NCBI RefSeq assembly: GCF_020882245.1
Contig: NC_083598.1
Span: forward strand, 30,789,858 to 30,853,857
Length of the DNA stretch: 64,000 nucleotides
Direction of reading: 5' to 3'
DNA from: Rhopalosiphum padi
Lineage: Eukaryota; Arthropoda; Insecta; Hemiptera; Aphididae
Shown here: in pieces, positions 58,701 to 64,000 of the stretch
How positions within the stretch are numbered: the first letter of the stretch is position 1
Layout of the letters: the number at the start of each line of letters is the position of its first letter
The notes under the pieces: generated by a model
The model's database searches: none
What the model saw: only the letters and a program-made list of their open reading frames with translations
What the model was told of the DNA's origin: nothing
Program-made: the position numbers and the translations under genes

Positions 58701-61700
58701 AGTAAATTTAAGAAGATGACAAGTTTTGGAAAGTGACAATTTAATTTAAATTAACATCATCAATAATACGTAGTAGGTTGTTTATACACTTTTCCGTAAA
58801 TAATTTTTATATTTTATATAAAATATATTATGAATGCTAACCCACTACATTTTTTATAATCAAAAAAAAAAAATAAAGAAATAAAAATAATTTATGTGAA
58901 CTAACGCTTAATTTTTTTAATATGATTTTAATACTGATACCATAACATAAGTCATACCTACGCTGTAATTTTAATAAATATTTAGATAATACGAGATCTA
59001 CAAAAAATGCTCAATAAAAACATAATATAGGTACTTGCATGATATTATATTAAATAAATAGTGTAAAATTTAGAATTCAATAATGTTTCAGTAGTAAAAA
59101 TGCTACAAACGGAATAATTGATGATGAATTTTTAGCATCACCATAGTCACATTTCATCGAGTCAGCACTCGGCATAATATTATAATACACGCGTATATTG
59201 AATAGATATAATCAAATTATAACGAGAAGTCAAGAAAACAGTACAACGACCTATTTACTATAATATTTATGACGTTTTGTTTGATTAGTGAGTCCTTCGA
59301 TAGACAAGTGAACCTATCCTAACACAGTAGTCAATAATTAGTAATTACGAAATAATACGACTATATGTGAGTAGGTATGTGAAATATTAATACACTATAG
59401 TTGAGCATAATATATGATATAATTATTATATATTTATATATTTAAAATATATTAATATAATTATATAAACATTTTTATTTTGTCACATAATACAAATATT
59501 ACACTTAAACTTACATAAATAAATAACTTGAGTATTTTATTATAATTTATATTTGTATTCTTTAATTCGTTTATAATTTGTTAAGTTTAAGTCTACCACC
59601 GCCTAATACAAATAATAATGCCAAATCATTTTCGTTGTTAGTTATAATTAAATTCCTATTCCTGAAATATATTTTGTGCTCTAGTCCAATAAAAGAAACG
59701 TATACCATTTTATATTAACACCTGGAAGATGAGTAATAGATGCTTTGATGTTATTAAACCAAAATATTATGTGAACGATGAAAATACGATTTTGTTAAGA
59801 CGTACACAACCGTACATTAACAGACTATTATAATCACGAGTAATTATACTAGATATACTTATATGCCCTACACTAGTACACTCACAAAAAAAAATTGTAA
59901 ATAATAGTAACTGTTTATGAATACGTAAAAAATAATAATAACAGAAATAATCAGATCTATAATCTAGATGTTTTTATGCGAGGCAAAGTAGGTATTAAAG
60001 AATTATAATTTTATTAGAGAACACAATATGACGTTCAACTAAACTAATAAGCTTTTTTTATTCATTAAGTTTTTCCGAAAATGAAATACTAAATACGTGC
60101 TAAGTGCTATTCTTCCACTGTGCTGTGCCTTAAAATTCGTAGTACGTAAATAACGTATAAAAACTTATATAATTTTGTAAACAGTTTTTTTTTTAGTTTA
60201 AAATATGCAAAACCCGCCAAGTCACAACAACATAAATTATATTTATACAGCTGTGAAAATTATTTTCAATAAACCCTATTCCGAGGTACCTATAGGTAGT
60301 TATAACGACATAAGAGTATTTACTAATTATCTGGCCACTATATCAATGGCCAAACTTGCGAATTTGATTAAACTCAACTAAGTTTTGTATTTTCTTAAGT
60401 AGGGGAAACTGATTTCGAGTAAGGAACTGCTCGAAAATTATTTTTGATAAATGCGAAAAATACAAAATAGTTTTACACGCCAACTTGTTGCCTAAATTTA
60501 CTAATTCATATAGAAAAAAAATGAAATAAAAATGGTTTAATGTGAGCTTTATCCATCCCTATTATTTAAACGTAGAAATCATATAAATTATGATCTAAAT
60601 ATTAAGTACATTTAAAATATTATACCTACCATTTTTCATATAACTTTTTGTATATTATTAATTAGTTATGCATTGATTTTTAAAAATGAAGTTTCAAAAA
60701 TTTTAAATCCAAAACATGCAATTCATACGGTCATTACGAACATCAACTTCAAACAAACCTAACATTCTATCACTTACCGTATTAAAATAAAAACTTGTAA
60801 ACTATGTTTTAAAAATTTTAATTTTGACTCGTATTTTATCGAATGTATAGTCAGCTGAAGTATTCAAAATAAGTTAGACAATTTCATACTAATTGCATGC
60901 CAATTATTTTGTAAACAAACTACAATAAAATTTGGATGTCAGAGGGGCAGTAGAAACATTTCTACAACCACTCTAACATTGTTTTCAATTTTAAGTTTAC
61001 CACGGATGTCAAACAAATTTAAAACTAGTCACGCCGAATCATTCCTAATTGGGGAGGAAGTTGGAAAAAGTACAACATCTTATCGTTGCTTCAGCTGATT
61101 GTTTAATAGTTCTCTATATACCGAATATACCCATAATGATAAAATATTTATATTGTAAAAGTTATATAATTATTTATTATAATAATTATAATAATATGTT
61201 CTTTGTCTATAAGTTTAGTAGTAACTAAACTGTGATAAAATATTACTAAATTAAAAATACGTATGTATCATGTATGGTAAAAATTCGGGATTAGGTAATG
61301 CCATAATAGATTTATATACCTACCCATTAGCTATTATCTACCTATAAACGTAGTTATAATTCTAATACTGTAATAGCTATAAAATCTTATAGCCTGTAAT
61401 ATGTTTTGGGGAATTTGATAATTAGTAGTATTTAATTAAACTTGTTTTTTTCAATTATATAATATATAATATGTTTGTTGTTTACTACGTATATGTTACT
61501 ATAAACCTATAATAATATTATATTATAATATTATAGTACCTAGATAGACGATAAAATTACGATAAATATTATAATAAATTTTTTTTATGTTCTTTGTTAA
61601 ATTCTCCTCCGTTCATTCAGTACCGACTTTCAACTATAATAGTATTAATTTTATCAGGACATTATAAAATATATTTTTAAAACACGCGCGCGTAACTTAA

Positions 61701-62370
61701 TATTACTTAACAGTTTATGGTGAACTTAATGAGCAATGGCGTATTAATCATATCATATTATTATTATTGTATTACTTGTATTATACATATCAATACATCG
61801 TAGATAATAGATTACAGTAGATTGTAAATTGTTGTTTTGAACATAACTTACTATTCCAACGTATGCTATAGAAATTACAAAATACATAGTAACAATTCGA
61901 TACAATTAACGATAATATATAACATTTCCTTATTATATTTGTAGTTTTGGTTATTGTATATTGGAGTGGGCAGTACTCAGTATAACTACAAACCATTGAG
62001 CACCAGATGCCACTTTTGTACTTTGCCCGTATTTACCTTACTTCCCCGCGTTTGATTTATTTCATTTATATAGTTAATAACAATGAACATTATAGGTGAA
62101 GGCATTTCAAAAATGCATTTAATAGCTATTGCTCGAGTTACGTTTAATAGGTAGGTATTTGTATATATCGATTACGTACATCGATATTATAAATAGGTAT
62201 TATAACTATTAAGGTAGAATAATATAAAAAAAATAAAATAAATTTAATATGTTATGTCGTGTTTTAAACAATAATATTTCGATAATTAATACTGGTTTTG
62301 TAATTTCTTCTCTAATCTATATCGATAAATCTGCCTATCTATATGCACTATATTATGTTGTGAGACAATC
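55730..62370. other. AT-rich region
   Basis: Contains a TA repeat (56137-56156) and short GC-richer patches near 57.1, 57.7 and 61.0 kb without convincing splice or coding signals. No gene supported. Confidence 0.5.
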
Positions 62371-62483
62371 GTGTACGCATTTTAGTCATTGCACCCCGTC
62401 CTCTCACTACTCACATAGAAGGAACCGCTTTAAACCAACCCTCTGCCTTCAATAGGTATGCCACTGTTACCGCGCGGTTGCTG

Positions 62484-62507
62484 TAATAATAATAATAATA
62501 ATAATAA
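62484..62507. repeat. (AAT)n microsatellite
   Basis: About eight AAT units. Confidence 0.85.
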
Positions 62508-62701
62508 ACATATAACGACAAAAATCCCTGAGATTAGAAGTAGGTCGGTTCGTAAGTATTTAAAATCGCGTAACGAACCTCGTTCGGAATCCGTCACGTG
62601 TGTTTTACACATTCATCACCGGTCCTTCATCGACAGCACGGCGGCTTTTAAACACGTATAATAATCATAATAATACAATAAATACACGTAATTACAATAC
62701 T

Positions 62702-62744
62702 TATAATAATAATAATAATAATAATAATATTAATAATAATAATA
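62702..62744. repeat. (AAT)n microsatellite, interrupted
   Basis: About fourteen AAT units with one ATT interruption, just before the GC-rich promoter block. Confidence 0.85.
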
Positions 62745-62749
62745 GCACG

Positions 62750-63420
62750 TTACCGTCGTGTAACGTAACACGATCACGCGACACGCGTTAGCCGCACACA
62801 CGGCGACGCTGTCACGTTCGGCGCAATGTGCTAGCCGGCAGCGCGATCGACCACCGTGGGAGACGGCGGCGCCCGGTGCTCATGCGGGTGCCTACCAATC
62901 ACCGCTGCCGCGGCAATAGTGCGCGGTGCGTATAGCGTACTATATTATGATATTATTACATCGGCGATAACTTTTAAAATATTTGAATATTTTTATTGCA
63001 GCGCCGTCTGAGTGCACCACGTGAGCCGCGAGTGAGTGGCGTTCACACCCAGCGATGAGAAAATAATTATTAATTTTTTTATTTATAGAAAACGATACGG
63101 CCGCGGCAAGACAGCACGTGTGTGCCTGTCACGTAGTCGTAGCGGGCGGGCGACCGAGGCACGCGACAGCTCGGTGGCAACACTGGGCCCGCCGCGCGCC
63201 GCCGGTTCCGAAGCAGCTTTGAACGCGCGTCGCGACACGCAAGCCAGCGCGCTACCGTACCGGTCCCGACGCCGCCGCCGCCGCTGCCGCCTGATGAACG
63301 ACGGCCGTTAATCTGTGTACGCGGTAACGTTTCGTGTCGTGCGTATTGTGCGCTAGCGCCGCGTCCCGTGCAGTCGTCGAGTTCGAACCGTTTTGCCGCG
63401 TTTATAGTACACGACATACT
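62750..63420 (+). promoter_or_regulatory. CpG-island promoter of a downstream plus-strand gene
   Basis: The densest CpG stretch of the window (for example GGCGCAATGTGCTAGCCGGC near 62820 and a GCC run at 63268-63290). It directly precedes a long ATG-free leader. Several short open frames on both strands here are by-products of GC richness. The sequence at 62990-63001 (tttttattgcag) looks like a splice acceptor, so an additional upstream non-coding exon is possible. Confidence 0.55.
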
Positions 63421-63435
63421 GTTTTAATCGGTTTT

Positions 63436-63509
63436 ATTTTTTTTTTTTTTTTATTCTCTGGTATAATAATATTATTATTATTGTTGTTGTTGTTGTTGTT
63501 GCTGTTGTC
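63436..63509. repeat. T run, (ATT)n and (TTG)n microsatellites in the leader
   Basis: A T17 stretch (63436-63452), ATT units (63470-63482) and about nine TTG/CTG units (63481-63509). Confidence 0.8.
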
Positions 63510-63611
63510 TTTCGGTGGTGTACCTCTACCGCCGAGTTAGTTTCGTCGTGGCGTCGTAGAGTCTACAACGGTAACCAATAATAACAATAATACACTATTG
63601 TCCGGCGGTCA

Positions 63612-63618
63612 TATAAAA
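63612..63618 (+). promoter_or_regulatory. Possible TATA box
   Basis: TATAAAA within the GC-richer region, about 350 bases before the consensus donor. A start near 63640 would leave a first exon of roughly 330 bases. The CpG island further upstream may instead drive a longer leader. Confidence 0.3.
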
Positions 63619-63619
63619 C

Positions 63620-63968
63620 ACGACTATTATAATAGTTATTGAATTATTGTTATTGTTATTACGCACAGTGGAACTACGTGTGTTTTTTTTTATTTCCTAC
63701 TGTCGTCGTTACGCCACTGCGTCGTTCGCGGTACCGGAAATTTTACACGGATCTTCGATCTGCCCGTCAAATTTATAATTAATATTTGTTTTTAAGTATT
63801 CTCGTTTTTTGTGTGAAGTTATTTGTGTCGTTTCTCGCATACAGTATTATTATTATTGTTTTACCCGTCGATCGTCAAATTATTTATTATTGTCTCTTCT
63901 GCGTACAACTGGATCTGGTGTTCACTACGAGTGTTTTGGATTACATAAAAAAAAACTTAAACAGTTAG
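63620..63968 (+). other. First non-coding exon (5' UTR) of a gene continuing beyond the window
   Basis: No ATG occurs on the plus strand from 63296 to 63968, although chance would give about ten. The stretch ends at a perfect donor, TTAG|gtgagt (63965-63974). Together this indicates a transcribed leader whose start codon lies in a later exon outside the window. The 5' boundary is not fixed. Confidence 0.55.
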
Positions 63969-64000
63969 GTGAGTGGTGCAGACACGTTTTTATTTAAACT

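Noticed and set aside
63378..63388. GTTCGAACC-like motif resembling a tRNA B box
   Set aside because: No A box or foldable acceptor and anticodon stems in the flanking GC-rich leader.
63036..63417. Overlapping Arg/Ala-rich frames on both strands
   Set aside because: By-products of the CpG island; low-complexity composition and no matching splice structure.
1..64000. tRNA, rRNA, CRISPR, bacterial or viral genes
   Set aside because: I saw no A/B-box pair with a cloverleaf, no rRNA blocks, no regularly spaced repeats and no phage or viral gene sets. A tRNAscan-SE and Rfam search would be needed to exclude small RNAs fully.

Overview
The window is a stretch of insect nuclear genome, most likely from an aphid. 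The sequence is very AT-rich, with CpG-dense islands only at gene starts, GT-AG introns from about 70 bp to over 12 kb, decayed transposons and many AT microsatellites. The aphid assignment is inferred from this general texture; the sequence holds no diagnostic marker gene.

The first 38 kb hold one large plus-strand gene, rebuilt here from 13 exons (901..37937) whose splice phases all agree. It encodes 981 residues. I identify it as the orthologue of TBC1D30, a TBC-domain GTPase-activating protein for Rab GTPases. The catalytic Arg finger (IVKDLHR) and Gln finger (YCQ) are both intact, and conserved blocks continue to the C-terminus. Exons 1-4 are scattered over 26 kb with giant introns. Exons 5-13 sit within 5 kb. 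Two short upstream ORFs precede the start, and the three frames are chained by overlapping ATGA stop/start junctions.

Intron 1 contains a decayed non-LTR retrotransposon reverse transcriptase on the minus strand. A 456-bp hAT-type MITE with a perfect 8-bp target duplication interrupts it. Intron 3 holds two possible nested transcription units: a plus-strand ORF beginning with a signal-peptide-like segment, and a minus-strand set of small exons with consistent splice phases. A GC-rich block with strong hairpins lies just upstream of exon 4 and could be an internal promoter.

From 38 to 63 kb the sequence is mostly AT-rich intergenic or intronic DNA. It carries an orphan TATA/initiator promoter (about 42.74 kb), a 54-codon protein-like ORF (44.35 kb), a long hairpin (49.7 kb) and an exon-like segment (55.3 kb). 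These may belong to one poorly resolved plus-strand gene.

The last kilobase is a CpG-rich promoter followed by a leader of about 670 nt without any ATG, ending in a consensus splice donor. This is the first non-coding exon of a plus-strand gene whose coding part lies beyond the window.
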